A stretch of 64,000 bases of DNA, taken from the NCBI RefSeq assembly GCF_000384335.2, contig NZ_KQ031382.1, positions 2,677,545 through 2,741,544 of the forward strand, given 5' to 3'. The notes beneath the pieces were generated by a model. It made no database searches and was not told the origin of the DNA. It worked only from the letters and a program-made list of their open reading frames with translations. Numbering within the stretch: the first letter of the stretch is position 1; every line of letters begins with the position of its first letter. Of the stretch, positions 15,910 through 27,025 are shown piece after piece. This stretch comes from Hyphomicrobium sp. 99 (GTDB lineage Bacteria > Pseudomonadota > Alphaproteobacteria > Rhizobiales > Hyphomicrobiaceae). A program made the translations under genes and the position numbers.

Positions 15910-17100
15910 ATGAAACTTTCATCGATTTCGGTTCGCCGGCTCGGCGCGGCCATCTGCGTGATCGTGGCCGCCGGCATGATCGCATTGCCGGCACACGGCA
16001 TCGCCCAGACCGAACCCGCCAATCTCGCGCAAAAGATCGCTCAGTACCGTGAGAAACTCGCGGAATACACGAAGGCACGGGCCGAGTACGAAGTGCTGGC
16101 CGGACCTTACTGGGCGAAGATCGCGGAAAAACGCGCATTGCGGATCGCCAAACAACGCAAGAAAGAGCGCACGACCCTCGATGATTATGTCCTCGAGCAA
16201 CCGCCCGTTTACACAGGTCCGCCCAAGCCCGAAGATCCGGAGAAGCGGCCAACCGGCGAAGAGTACATGCCGGTAGTCGAAGATTTCCTGCAGCACGCCA
16301 AAGAACATTTCGGCTTCGTTCCTGAGCGCCCGGCGAGCGATGATCAGTACAGGCACAGCTATGCGCAAACCGCTTTGGCAGCCGGACTGACGCCGGAGCA
16401 ATGCGTCAAGGTCTACGCGTTCGAATCCGGCGGCGAAGGCGGATACGCCATTCAAGCAGGATTGGAATACGGCCGCCCGGGCGAGCGCGCGATCTCGACA
16501 GCGCTCGGCTACAACCAGCTCCTGACAACAAACAGCGTCGAACTGCTCGCAGAAGTCGGCGATAAGTTCGCATCCACCCTGCGCGCGAAAGCCGACGCGG
16601 CAGACGATGCGCGCGGGGTCGAGCTACGGAAAAAAATCGCGACACTCAAAAAGATGATCGCGTTCAGCCAGACCGTCCCCGATCAATGGAGCGCGCACGC
16701 CCGGCTTGCGGAAACGCCCAAAGGCCTCGGAATTCACGCGATCATTCTCGATATCGATATCAGCCCGCTGTTGCAGGTCGAAAAGCTGCTGACATCGGTC
16801 AACTACGCCAAGCGCCAAGGCTACACCAAGCCGCTGACTGCCGCCGAACTCGAGATGATGAACTTGACGGGCGATGGCACCGGCTTTGACATGGTCACGA
16901 TGTCGGATGAGATGAAAAAGAAAATCCCGACGTCGAATTTCTTCCAGCGACGCGGCTACGAGCGCAACTCGGTCGCCATCATCAACAACACGGTCGCCAA
17001 GCTGATCGCCGCCACCGACGCCAAGATGGAATCGGAAGCCCAGCTGCCGGGTGCGCGCGCGCTCGCAGCTGCGTTCGAGATCTATAGCGAAACCCGCTGA
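15910..17100 (+). CDS. Large secreted protein with lysozyme-like central segment, unknown
   Basis: 396 residues. Signal peptide (VIVAAGMIALPAHGIAQ), then a coiled-coil stretch (about 36-75, AQKIAQYREKLAEYTKARAEYE). The centre has VYAFESGGEGGYAIQAG and ISTALGYNQLLTTNSVELL, which recalls soluble lytic transglycosylase active sites (Glu-Ser followed later by A-x-G-x-x-Q), but the match is too loose for an enzyme call. The rest is helical. It is divergent from the bactofilin gene, a cell-shape factor, so a peptidoglycan role is a reasonable guess. Its Glu at about residue 176 would be the catalytic acid if so. Confidence 0.6.
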   Translation: MKLSSISVRRLGAAICVIVAAGMIALPAHGIAQTEPANLAQKIAQYREKLAEYTKARAEYEVLAGPYWAKIAEKRALRIAKQRKKERTTLDDYVLEQPPVYTGPPKPEDPEKRPTGEEYMPVVEDFLQHAKEHFGFVPERPASDDQYRHSYAQTALAAGLTPEQCVKVYAFESGGEGGYAIQAGLEYGRPGERAISTALGYNQLLTTNSVELLAEVGDKFASTLRAKADAADDARGVELRKKIATLKKMIAFSQTVPDQWSAHARLAETPKGLGIHAIILDIDISPLLQVEKLLTSVNYAKRQGYTKPLTAAELEMMNLTGDGTGFDMVTMSDEMKKKIPTSNFFQRRGYERNSVAIINNTVAKLIAATDAKMESEAQLPGARALAAAFEIYSETR

Positions 17101-17142
17101 GACCGCCGGTCCCATCGAAGCACGGCGGCGGCCAACAAGCGC

Positions 17143-18858
<1,716 letters not shown>

Positions 18859-18875
18859 TCAAAGGAACCCGACGG

Positions 18876-19457
18876 TTAAAGTGGCCTGCCGCACTGCTGT
18901 GAAACCTCTTGCGTCGCAGCAGCCTGCACGTCCGGAGGCACCGTTTCACTGGAAATTTGCGCCTTCAGGGCGTCGGCTGTTTCACGCGTGTTGCGCGCGG
19001 CAGGCGCAATGCCGTCGCGACCATACGTAACGTCTATCGCGACGACGCGAAGATCGGTCGGCTTGATCGTGACCTGTTGGCCCTTCTCGGCGATCTTCGT
19101 CTTCCCGCACTTGAATGTGGTCTGTGGGGGCGTGGACGTGAATGTCTTCTGATGCTGCTGGAGGCCGTAATCTGCGGCAGCGGCCAACGCGATCTTTTCA
19201 AGCCGGTCTGACGGCGTTCCCGGAGAGCCTGCCGCCGTCACATGAACGCTGCCGTCGGAATTGGCCGAGATGCTGTAGCCGGCCGGCGCAAACAAATTCG
19301 CGGCCTGATAACTCGTGACTGACGCCGTCGTCAGATCGCCGAGCGTCGCGCCGCAACCGCCGAGGTGAAGTAGAACGCCGCTCCCCGCGATGAGCGCCAA
19401 AAAACGCCAAGCTTGGCCGTGCAAACGTCCGAGCCGGATCGACCTGATGTCAGCCAT
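18876..19457 (-). CDS. Putative lipoprotein, unknown function
   Basis: 193 residues. The N-terminus has a hydrophobic segment ending LLHLGGCGAT, a lipobox (LGGC) predicting a lipid-anchored envelope protein. The mature part is Thr/Ser-rich with KCGKTKIAEKGQQVTIKP. The start at 19457 has GGGGGA 6 bases upstream; an ATG eight codons earlier has no better site. It lies between pyrG and secG on the same strand, but 104 bases from pyrG. Function not predictable. Confidence 0.65.
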   Translation of the reverse strand: MADIRSIRLGRLHGQAWRFLALIAGSGVLLHLGGCGATLGDLTTASVTSYQAANLFAPAGYSISANSDGSVHVTAAGSPGTPSDRLEKIALAAAADYGLQQHQKTFTSTPPQTTFKCGKTKIAEKGQQVTIKPTDLRVVAIDVTYGRDGIAPAARNTRETADALKAQISSETVPPDVQAAATQEVSQQCGRPL

Positions 19458-19558
19458 GTGTATTCCCCCAAGATTTCCCATTTTTGCAGGGAAACCGCTG
19501 GGGGTCTAGCTGGCCGGGACCTCTGGCCCCGGCAGCGCACATGAAACTGAGGCGTCGA

Positions 19559-19945
19559 CTACTGATTCTGGGGGACGAGTGGCGCGCGGGGCGCGTCGAG
19601 CTTGTCCAAGATGCCGCCACGGGCCGGCGCGGCCTTGGAAGCGTCGCCGCCGGCTGCCGGCGCCTGCGTACCGCTCTGCGGTGCCCCTGCCCCGTTATCA
19701 AAGACCGAGCCCCGCGGTGCGGAATGATTCGCAAGGATCGTCAGCAAAATGCTCGTCGCGAAGAAAGCAGCCGCGAGGCCCGCTGTCGTGCGCGTCAGCA
19801 GGTTGGCCGTTCCCCGCCCGGTCAAGAAGCCGCCGCCACCGCCGCCACCGATCCCGAGCGCTCCGCCCTCGGATTTCTGCAAAAGCACAACGGCGACAAG
19901 CGCCGCGGCGATCATCAAATGGATAACGAGCAGTACGGTGGCCAT
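19559..19945 (-). CDS. secG: Protein translocase subunit SecG
   Basis: 128 residues: first membrane helix TVLLVIHLMIAAALVAVVLLQKSEGG, the SecG hallmark LLQKSEGGALGIGGGGGGGFL, then GRGTANLLTRTTAGLAAAFFATSILLTIL as the second helix. The C-terminal tail is Ala/Pro/Gly-rich and about 50 residues long. SecG forms part of the SecYEG channel in the inner membrane. The start at 19945 (MATVLLV) is preferred over an upstream ATG at 20002. tpiA lies close upstream on the same strand, a common alphaproteobacterial order. Confidence 0.9.
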   Translation of the reverse strand: MATVLLVIHLMIAAALVAVVLLQKSEGGALGIGGGGGGGFLTGRGTANLLTRTTAGLAAAFFATSILLTILANHSAPRGSVFDNGAGAPQSGTQAPAAGGDASKAAPARGGILDKLDAPRAPLVPQNQ

Positions 19946-20105
19946 AGGTATTTTGATCCGGATTGAGCGGGCGCCAAGCCCTGCAAGCGTGCGCCTATAC
20001 ACTAGCCCGTCGCGATGAACCAGCCCTTGGACGCAAGGATAAAGCCGCGAATGTTAACCTGTTTTACTTCGGGAGCCATTTCGGCTCGTCAAGGACCTGG
20101 AGCCA

Positions 20106-20774
20106 TCACTGCCCCGGGTGCGGCATAACCACCGTTTCCCCGAACCCAAACCCCGGCAACGACGGGTCGGGCGTGTAAGGCGGACTGGCGCCCGACGACG
20201 TATCCGCGGCCTGGACGCTCGAACTGGGCTGCTGAATGACCGGTGGCGGCGGAGCTGCGCGTTCCTGAGAAATCTTGGTTTTCGGTGACGCCACAGCCTT
20301 GTCGTTCTCCGCCTTCGGCTCGGCCGGCTTTGCCTTCTTGTGGGTCGCCTTCTTCGGCGCGTCCTTCTTTTCGGGCGCTCCTGGTTTGGTAGCCGCACCG
20401 GGCTTCGGCGGATCGTGCGCGACAGGAGCCGTCGGATCGGCGTCCGAATTGAGTTCGAGGCGAGCCGCAGCCTCGCTTGCCCGCTCGGCTTCAGGCGAAA
20501 GCTTGGCGTCCCGGCAGCCGAATTTCACCTGCTCGTCGAGCTGGATGTAATGCTCGATTTCACGCAGCCGCTCGGCGGGCAGATTGGATTTCGCCCACTG
20601 CGGTCCCTTGCTCATGTCATCGAGAATACCGGACGCGCGGAACTTGATCTGTTCCAGCCGGAGCGTGCTGCAAGTATCAGGATCGACCTTCGGTTGCGTC
20701 GCCCACACCGAAATCGGCGCGCAAAAAGTCAGGGCGATTGCGATAGCGATGGCGTGTCGAAAAAGAAGCAGCAT
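20106..20774 (-). CDS. Secreted protein with disordered Lys/Pro-rich tail, unknown
   Basis: 222 residues: signal peptide (LLLFRHAIAIAIALTFCAP..WA), a small conserved-looking domain with two Cys (PDTCSTLRLEQIKF; VKFGCRDAKLS), then a low-complexity tail rich in Ala, Pro and Lys (APEKKDAPKKATHKKAKPAEPK). Its ATG overlaps the tpiA stop by one base (TGATG), so it is translated with tpiA. No known family recognised. The 3' side has over 150 bases to secG. Confidence 0.6.
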   Translation of the reverse strand: MLLLFRHAIAIAIALTFCAPISVWATQPKVDPDTCSTLRLEQIKFRASGILDDMSKGPQWAKSNLPAERLREIEHYIQLDEQVKFGCRDAKLSPEAERASEAAARLELNSDADPTAPVAHDPPKPGAATKPGAPEKKDAPKKATHKKAKPAEPKAENDKAVASPKTKISQERAAPPPPVIQQPSSSVQAADTSSGASPPYTPDPSLPGFGFGETVVMPHPGQ

Positions 20775-21550
20775 CAGTTCGACTCGTACGCGCGAACTAT
20801 GGCGAGAAAATCGTTTGCCTTGAGGCTCGCGCCGCCAACGAGCGCGCCGTTGACGTTCTCCACAGACATTAGCGTCGCGGCGTTGTCCGGCTTCACCGAG
20901 CCACCATAGAGGATGCGCATCCCGGCACCTTCGGTTCCAAACAGATCCACGAGATCGTGGCGAATCGCTTCATGGACGATTCGAACATCTTCAGGCGTCG
21001 GCGTCAGCCCCGTTCCGATGGCCCAAACGGGTTCATAGGCCACAATCGTATTGGCCGCGCTCGATCCCTTCGGCAGCGACCCCTTGAGTTGCGTCGACAC
21101 CACACCAAGTGTCGCACCGGCGACGCGTTCGTCCTTGGTCTCTCCGACGCAGACGATCGCAATCAAGCCGGCGCGATGTGCGGCCTCCGCCTTCGCCCTC
21201 ACGTCTTCGTTCGATTCACCATGATCGGCACGCCGCTCCGAATGACCGACGATCACCGCGGTCGCGCCTGCATCTTTGAGCATTTCAGCGGAAATATCGC
21301 CCGTATGAGCGCCGCTCGGCTTGGCATGACAATCCTGCCCGGCGAGCAAAACCGGACGATTCCCGACGGAGCCCGCAAACCCCGCGATAAGAGTTGCAGG
21401 AGGCGCGATCATCACGTCGGCAGAAATAGATGCCAGCGGCCCGAGAAGGGCATCACCGACGGCCAGAACCTCGCTGACGCTCGCCTTCAGCCCGTTCATC
21501 TTCCAATTTCCCGCGACCAGGGGCCGAATTTCGCGACGTTCGTTCACCAT
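20774..21550 (-). CDS. tpiA: Triosephosphate isomerase
   Basis: 258 residues. Interconverts glyceraldehyde 3-phosphate and dihydroxyacetone phosphate. Key residues visible: Lys in AGNWKMNG, catalytic His in VIVGHSERR, catalytic Glu in [12 protein letters not shown], and the phosphate-binding ILYGGSVKP. The start at 21550 ([10 protein letters not shown]) has AGAAGGGA 5 bases upstream; the frame continues to 21661 but without conserved sequence. The divergent neighbour is the PpiD-type chaperone gene. Confidence 0.95.
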   Translation of the reverse strand: MVNERREIRPLVAGNWKMNGLKASVSEVLAVGDALLGPLASISADVMIAPPATLIAGFAGSVGNRPVLLAGQDCHAKPSGAHTGDISAEMLKDAGATAVIVGHSERRADHGESNEDVRAKAEAAHRAGLIAIVCVGETKDERVAGATLGVVSTQLKGSLPKGSSAANTIVAYEPVWAIGTGLTPTPEDVRIVHEAIRHDLVDLFGTEGAGMRILYGGSVKPDNAATLMSVENVNGALVGGASLKANDFLAIVRAYESN

Positions 21551-21767
21551 CCCGTCCCTTCTCTTTGCGGACCAGAACACGCCGTCCCGGTGTTCGCCCT
21601 GGTGAACACTCCGTAACCTCATCCCGGTCGCCCTTGCAATCCGAAACGGCCTGCGCTTCATATCACCCCATCGCTCCGTTTCGCGGAGCGGTTCGCCATC
21701 TGAAGCTCGTTGACCTTGCGCCCTCCCGCGGCAGCGTCACGCTTCCATCAACGGGACGTCATTATCT

Positions 21768-23657
21768 ATGCTCGAAGCTCTAAGACGCGGCGCCCAGACA
21801 CGGGTAGCCAAGCTGCTGTTCGGATTGCTGGTTCTGAGCTTTGGCATCTGGGGCGTCCATGACGTGTTCCGCGGCTGGGGCCGTGGCGCGGTCGCCAAGG
21901 TTGGCAGCACTTCAATTTCGGATGAAGAATTCCGCCGCGCCTACCAGGATGAGCTCGACCGGGTTTCCCAGCAGGCCCGCCAGCGCATCACGGCCGAGCA
22001 GGGCCGCGCATTCGGTCTCGACAAGAAGGTTCTGGCCCAGCTCGTTGCTGGCGCAGCACTCGAGTCTCATGCGCATCAGCTAGGCCTCGCGCTCTCCGAC
22101 AAGACACTCGTCGAAGGCGTCCAGAACGATCCCGATTTCCAGACGGACGGCAAATTCTCGAAGCAGAACTTCGACGGACTGCTCCGTCAGATCGGCCTGA
22201 CCGAGCAAGGCTTCCTGAACTTGCGCCGCAAGGATGAACTTCGCGCCGCGATCATCAGGTCGTTCATCACCGGGCAGACGGTCCCCAAACCACTCCTCGA
22301 CCTCATGCACGCCTACAACGGCGAGAAGCGCGTCATCGAGTGGGTGAAGATCGATCCCGAAGCCGTCACCGTCGCTGAACCGTCGGAGGACAAGCTCAAG
22401 GAGCTCTACGATAAGGACAAGTCGAAATACATGACGCCTGAGTACCGCAAGGTACAGGTCATGACGCTCGGCATCGACGATCTGAAGAAACAGATCACGA
22501 TCACCGACGAGGAAATCGCGAAATCCTACGAGGCGACGAAGGACAGCTACGACAAGCCTGAGGAACGGCGCATTCAGCAGATCGCCTTCAAGGACAAAGC
22601 AACTGCGGAAGCAGCGTTGAAGGATCTCCGCGACGGCAAGAAATCCTTCGGTGACGTCGCTAAGGAAGCTGGCGCCAAGGACACCGACGTCGACCTCGGA
22701 TTGATCACGAAGAAAGCCATGATCGACCCGAAGATCTCCGACGTCGCGTTCACGCTCGAAAAAGACAAATATTCCGACGTCATCGAAGGCCGCTTCGCGA
22801 CGGTGATCCTGCGCGTCACACAGATCGATCCGGGCGTCACCCACACGCTCGCCGACATCAAGGATCAGGTGCGCGACAAGCTCGCGACGGAAAAAGCCAA
22901 GTCCGAGCTGCAGAACAAGCACGACGAGGTTGAAGACAACCGCATTGCCGGCAAGTCGCTGACGGAAATCGCGGAGACCGCGAAGCTCAGCTTCAAGGAA
23001 ATCCCAGCAACCGATGCAACGGGCCTCTCGCCCGACGGCAAGCCCGTCTTGGAAACGCCCGATCTGCGCAAGATCGTTTCTCGCGCGTTTGCACCCGACA
23101 ACAGCTCCGACGACACCGCCATCGAGCTGGCGGACGGCGGCTACGCTTGGGTCAATGTACTCTCCACCGAAGCGCCGAAGCAGAAGCCGTTCGAACAGGT
23201 GAAGGACCAGGTGAAGGAAGACTATACGTCCTCCGAACGTCACCGTCTGATCGATGAGCTGGCGAAGAAGCTTGCCGACCGCGTCAATGCCGGTGAGCCG
23301 ATGACCGCGCTCGAAGCGGAAGCGAAAAACAAGGTCGAGAAGACCGAGCCGCTGACGCGAAAGACCATTCCGCAGAGCATTTCGGACGGGATCGTCGCGC
23401 AGGCCTTTGCTTTATCGAAGGGCAAGGCGGGCCACGGAGCTTCACCCGACCACACGACGGAAATCGTCTTCCAAGTCGCCGACGTAATTCCGGCACCTGA
23501 GGCTTCTCTGACCGAGACGGATCAGTTGACCCGTGAGCTCAATGCCGAACTCGCAAACCAGACGCTTACCGAATATACCGAAGCGCTCAAAAAGCGCCTG
23601 GGCACATCCGTAAACGCTGCGGAAATGAATGCGGCCCTCGGCATCAGCGAAGAGTGA
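21768..23657 (+). CDS. PpiD-like membrane-anchored peptidyl-prolyl isomerase/chaperone
   Basis: 629 residues. N-terminal cytoplasmic LRRGAQTRVAKLLFG, then one membrane helix (LLVLSFGIWGV), then a SurA-N-like region (VGSTSISDEEFRRAYQDEL, ITAEQGRAFGLDKKVLAQL) and a parvulin-like PPIase domain around residues 255-345 (RRIQQIAFKDKATAEAALKDLRDGKKSF). It acts in the periplasm at the exit of the Sec translocon, helping folding of exported proteins. The length matches PpiD (about 620). It is followed within 7 bases by trpE, probably co-transcribed. Confidence 0.9.
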   Translation: MLEALRRGAQTRVAKLLFGLLVLSFGIWGVHDVFRGWGRGAVAKVGSTSISDEEFRRAYQDELDRVSQQARQRITAEQGRAFGLDKKVLAQLVAGAALESHAHQLGLALSDKTLVEGVQNDPDFQTDGKFSKQNFDGLLRQIGLTEQGFLNLRRKDELRAAIIRSFITGQTVPKPLLDLMHAYNGEKRVIEWVKIDPEAVTVAEPSEDKLKELYDKDKSKYMTPEYRKVQVMTLGIDDLKKQITITDEEIAKSYEATKDSYDKPEERRIQQIAFKDKATAEAALKDLRDGKKSFGDVAKEAGAKDTDVDLGLITKKAMIDPKISDVAFTLEKDKYSDVIEGRFATVILRVTQIDPGVTHTLADIKDQVRDKLATEKAKSELQNKHDEVEDNRIAGKSLTEIAETAKLSFKEIPATDATGLSPDGKPVLETPDLRKIVSRAFAPDNSSDDTAIELADGGYAWVNVLSTEAPKQKPFEQVKDQVKEDYTSSERHRLIDELAKKLADRVNAGEPMTALEAEAKNKVEKTEPLTRKTIPQSISDGIVAQAFALSKGKAGHGASPDHTTEIVFQVADVIPAPEASLTETDQLTRELNAELANQTLTEYTEALKKRLGTSVNAAEMNAALGISEE

Positions 23658-23664
23658 GACTGAC

Positions 23665-25260
23665 GTGACCGCCTCAACGGCAGCGCCGGCATCGGCCCAA
23701 TCTTCGTCGGCCAATGAGGCGGACGCAAACACAGGGCGCGCGGATATTTTTCCCGCGCCCGATCAGTTCGCCAAGATCTACGATGAGGGCGCACCCCAAG
23801 TCGTGTGGACGCGGCTCATCGCCGATCTCGAGACGCCCGTCTCGGCCTACCTGAAGCTCGGCGAGCGCCGCGCGATGAGCTTCCTCCTCGAGTCGATCGA
23901 GGGCGGATCCGCGCGCGGACGCTATTCCGTCATCGGCCTCGCACCAGACCTGATCTGGAAGGCCAACGGCGACATCGCGGAAATCAATCGATCGCCGGAA
24001 GCCGATCCGGAGGCGTTTACACGCGACGCTAATCCCGCGCTTCAGTCGCTGCGGAAATTGCTCGCCGACAGCGCGATCACCCTTCCCGAAACATTGCCAC
24101 CCATGGCCGCCGGAATTTTCGGCTACATGGGCTACGACACCGTCCGGCTGATCGAAAAACTGCCCGAGATGAAACCGGACGCGCTCGGCGTGCCCGACGC
24201 CATCCTCATCCGTCCGACGCTGATGCTCATCTTCGACAACGTCAAGGATGAGATGATCCTCGTGACGCCGGTCCGGCCGCGCGAGAATATCACGGCAGCC
24301 GACGCCTACGCGCAAGCTCTGGCGCGCATCGAGGGAGCCATCAAGGCACTCGATACCCCGCTTCAGCGCACTGCCTCGACGCCTCAGCCGACCCTGACCC
24401 TGCCCGAACCGCAATCGAACACGTCGCCCGCCGACTACATGGCGATGGTCACGAAGGCGAAGGAATACATCAAAGCCGGCGATATCTTTCAGGTCGTGCT
24501 TTCCCAGCGCTTTTCAGCGCCGTTCGCGCTTCCCTCATTCGCGCTCTATCGCGCTTTGCGGCGTCTCAATCCGTCGCCGTTTCTTTTCCATCTCGATTTT
24601 GGAAACTTCCAGCTCGTCGGATCGTCGCCCGAAATTCTCGTCCGTGCGCGCGACGGCGTTGTCACCATCCGGCCCATCGCCGGCACGGCTCCCCGCGGCG
24701 CGACGGACGCCGAGGACAAGGCGTTGGCAGCAGCGCTCCTCGCCGATCCGAAAGAACGCTCCGAGCATCTGATGCTGCTCGACCTCGGCCGCAACGACGT
24801 CGGCCGCGTTTCCGAACCCGGCAGCGTCACCGTCACCGATAAATTCGTCATCGAGCGCTACAGCCATGTCATGCACATCGTCTCGAATGTGATCGGCAAG
24901 CTCGATGAGAAAAATCACGACGCGATCGACGCCCTGATGGCAGGCTTTCCGGCCGGCACCGTTTCGGGAGCGCCGAAGGTGCGCGCGATGGAAATCATCG
25001 CCGAGTTCGAAAAAGCCAAGCGCGGCCCCTACGCGGGCTGCGTCGGCTACTTCTCGGCGAGTGGCGAGATGGACACCTGCATCGTGCTCCGAACAGCGAT
25101 CCTCAAGGACGGCATGATCCACGTACAGGCCGGCGCCGGAATCGTGCACGACAGCATTCCCGAGAACGAACAGCAGGAATGCATTAATAAGGCGAAAGCC
25201 GTTGTCCGCGCCGCCGAAGAAGCCGTTCGCTTCGCCTCGCGCTCATCCAACACCCGTTAG
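23665..25260 (+). CDS. trpE: Anthranilate synthase component I
   Basis: 531 residues from a GTG at 23665, 7 bases after the ppiD-like stop (an in-frame ATG at 23629 would overlap that gene). Converts chorismate plus ammonia to anthranilate. Visible: the LLES element (FLLESIEGGSARGRYS) used for tryptophan feedback binding, GYMGYDTVRLIE, and the catalytic core (DIFQVVLSQRFS, RPIAGTAPRG, SEHLMLLDLGRNDVGRVS, PAGTVSGAPKVRAMEII, GAGIVHDS). It is stand-alone, not fused to TrpG. The rest of the pathway (trpGDC) begins about 1.2 kb downstream, after two unrelated genes. Confidence 0.95.
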   Translation: MTASTAAPASAQSSSANEADANTGRADIFPAPDQFAKIYDEGAPQVVWTRLIADLETPVSAYLKLGERRAMSFLLESIEGGSARGRYSVIGLAPDLIWKANGDIAEINRSPEADPEAFTRDANPALQSLRKLLADSAITLPETLPPMAAGIFGYMGYDTVRLIEKLPEMKPDALGVPDAILIRPTLMLIFDNVKDEMILVTPVRPRENITAADAYAQALARIEGAIKALDTPLQRTASTPQPTLTLPEPQSNTSPADYMAMVTKAKEYIKAGDIFQVVLSQRFSAPFALPSFALYRALRRLNPSPFLFHLDFGNFQLVGSSPEILVRARDGVVTIRPIAGTAPRGATDAEDKALAAALLADPKERSEHLMLLDLGRNDVGRVSEPGSVTVTDKFVIERYSHVMHIVSNVIGKLDEKNHDAIDALMAGFPAGTVSGAPKVRAMEIIAEFEKAKRGPYAGCVGYFSASGEMDTCIVLRTAILKDGMIHVQAGAGIVHDSIPENEQQECINKAKAVVRAAEEAVRFASRSSNTR

Positions 25261-25269
25261 TCGAAACCG

Positions 25270-25294
25270 CCGAAGGTCCTCAACGGACCTTCGG
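25270..25294. terminator. Hairpin between converging trpE and membrane protein genes
   Basis: Perfect 10-bp stem CCGAAGGTCC/GGACCTTCGG with a 5-base loop. It overlaps the last codons of the leftward gene and starts 9 bases after the trpE stop. No long U-run on either strand, so it may serve as a weak bidirectional terminator. Confidence 0.5.
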
Positions 25295-25672
25295 CTCCGC
25301 GCGCCAGCGCTTTGCCCAGGCTCGCTGCCATGGCGACCATTTGGGCCGCCAAAGCAGGCTGACGATGCTGTGCCACAGCGCATAGATCGGCAGCCAGAAG
25401 AGCACCCGGATCGGCAACACGCCAAGAGCAAACACCAGGCGCCGGATGCGGTTCGATGCGGACGCTCCGTATTTCTGACTTCGCGCCTTCACCCATGCCC
25501 TGACCCGCTCCTGGCCGAGCACGCGCTCCGCGACCCTGAGCGCGATGAAGGCTGCGATCGCAATCGGCAGCAGCAGCCAAAGCACGATCCAGACAAGTTG
25601 CGTGAAAATCCACCAGACGATGCTGACGAAGAGGCTCAAAAGCCAAAAAAGCGGTGCCAGTAGATAATCCAT
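25280..25672 (-). CDS. Small integral membrane protein, unknown
   Basis: 130 residues, rich in Trp and Leu: hydrophobic segments LLAPLFWLLSLFVSIVWWIF, LVWIVLWLLLPIAIAAFIA, and VLFWLPIYALWHSIVSLLW, with a basic loop (WVKARSQKYGASASNRIRR). No known family recognised. It sits leftward between trpE and the sixA-like gene; no operon partner. Confidence 0.6.
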   Translation of the reverse strand: MDYLLAPLFWLLSLFVSIVWWIFTQLVWIVLWLLLPIAIAAFIALRVAERVLGQERVRAWVKARSQKYGASASNRIRRLVFALGVLPIRVLFWLPIYALWHSIVSLLWRPKWSPWQRAWAKRWRAEPKVR

Positions 25673-25782
25673 TGCGGATGGACCTTGTCATCACGGCAGC
25701 GCGAATCTATGGCCTATCGCTTAACGACACCGACGGCCTGCTGTAAGGTCAGTTCGTCGCGCAACGCCAGCCCAAGGCCGCA

Positions 25783-26295
25783 ATGCTTTCTCTTGCCCTC
25801 CTCCGCCATGCCAAATCAAGCTGGGACGCGAAGGGAATCGACGATTTCGACCGCGCCTTGAATGAGCGGGGGCGCACTGCTGCGCCGATCATGGGAGCAG
25901 TTCTGAAAGAACTCAATTTCGCACCTGAACACATTCTTTGTTCTCCTGCGAAACGGACCCGCGAGACGCTGGAACTGATCAAGCCATTCGTCAAGGAAGC
26001 TGACGTGACGTTCGACGATCAGTTGTATCTCACAAGCCAGGATACACTTTTCGCACGCTTGAAGGACATTCCCGTCGGCGTGAAGAGAGTGCTGATGGTC
26101 GGTCACAATCCCGGTATGCACGGCCTCGCCCTGATGCTGGCGGGCACCGGCGATGCAAAGTCCATATCGCGGTTGGAAGATAAGTTTCCGACCGCCGCCC
26201 TCGCGACCTTCTCCTTTCCGCAAAGGACCTGGCGCGATTTGACGCCCGCCACGGGTCACCTCGAAGCCTTTGTCACCCCCCGCGACCGAGCTTGA
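25783..26295 (+). CDS. SixA-like phosphohistidine phosphatase
   Basis: 170 residues of the histidine phosphatase superfamily: the RHG-type motif LLRHAKSSWD supplies the catalytic His, ERGRTAAPIMG and CSPAKRTRETLEL are conserved, and MVGHNPGMHGLAL gives the second His. SixA removes phosphate from phosphohistidine on HPt or phosphotransferase proteins (family knowledge). Small size and lack of extra domains fit SixA rather than phosphoglycerate mutase. It is separated by 130 bases from trpG. Confidence 0.8.
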   Translation: MLSLALLRHAKSSWDAKGIDDFDRALNERGRTAAPIMGAVLKELNFAPEHILCSPAKRTRETLELIKPFVKEADVTFDDQLYLTSQDTLFARLKDIPVGVKRVLMVGHNPGMHGLALMLAGTGDAKSISRLEDKFPTAALATFSFPQRTWRDLTPATGHLEAFVTPRDRA

Positions 26296-26425
26296 AACGC
26301 CGAAACTCTGTCCCGCGTTGAAACAAGCCGTTCGAGGGCCATATTTTCCGTGTCGCGGTGCGTCCGGGGTCTGCTAGAAGGGCGTAGTCCGCGTTGAGAT
26401 GCGCGCCGGCAGACTAAGGGCCAAT

Positions 26426-27022
26426 ATGCTGATCCTGATCGATAACTACGATAGCTTTACCTACAATCTCGTCCATTATCTCGGCGAGCTCGGAGCCGAG
26501 AGCGTCGTCATCCGCAACGACAAGGTTTCAGCCGACGAGGTGCTCGCAAAGAAGCCTCAGGCGATCGTGCTGTCGCCCGGCCCTTGCACGCCGAACGAAG
26601 CCGGTGTCTGCCTCGAACTCATCAAGAAGGCGGGTCCCACAATTCCGCTACTCGGCGTCTGCCTCGGGCATCAGGCGATCGGACAAGCCTACGGCGGCAA
26701 CGTCGTTCGCGCGCCCGCTCCGATGCATGGCAAATTGTCGACGATCTCCAACACGGGCAAAGGCATCTTCAAGGGCCTGCCGCAGCGCTTCGACATCACG
26801 CGCTATCATTCACTCATCGTTGATCGCGCGACGCTTCCCGATTGCCTCGAGGTTACGGCTGAAACCGACGACGGAATCATCATGGGGCTGCAGCACAAAT
26901 CGCATCCCGTCCACGGCGTTCAGTTCCACCCGGAAAGCATCGCTTCCGAGCAGGGCCATGCGCTACTCGCCAACTTCCTTTCGCTTGCAGGCTTCTCTCC
27001 GAAAAGCCGTAAGGCGGCCTGA
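26426..27022 (+). CDS. trpG: Anthranilate synthase component II (glutamine amidotransferase)
   Basis: 198 residues: class I glutamine amidotransferase with [20 protein letters not shown], the nucleophile Cys in [12 protein letters not shown] and the His-x-Glu of [13 protein letters not shown]. It hydrolyses glutamine to supply ammonia to TrpE, and may also serve p-aminobenzoate synthase. The start at 26426 has AAGGG 6 bases upstream; an in-frame ATG at 26399 is less likely. First gene of the trpGDC-moaC-moeA operon. Confidence 0.95.
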   Translation: MLILIDNYDSFTYNLVHYLGELGAESVVIRNDKVSADEVLAKKPQAIVLSPGPCTPNEAGVCLELIKKAGPTIPLLGVCLGHQAIGQAYGGNVVRAPAPMHGKLSTISNTGKGIFKGLPQRFDITRYHSLIVDRATLPDCLEVTAETDDGIIMGLQHKSHPVHGVQFHPESIASEQGHALLANFLSLAGFSPKSRKAA

Positions 27023-27025
27023 ACC

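Noticed and set aside
22080..23243. Long minus-strand open frame (387 residues) inside the PpiD-like gene
   Set aside because: It is antisense to a well-conserved protein and has no recognisable domain; long antisense frames are common in GC-rich DNA.
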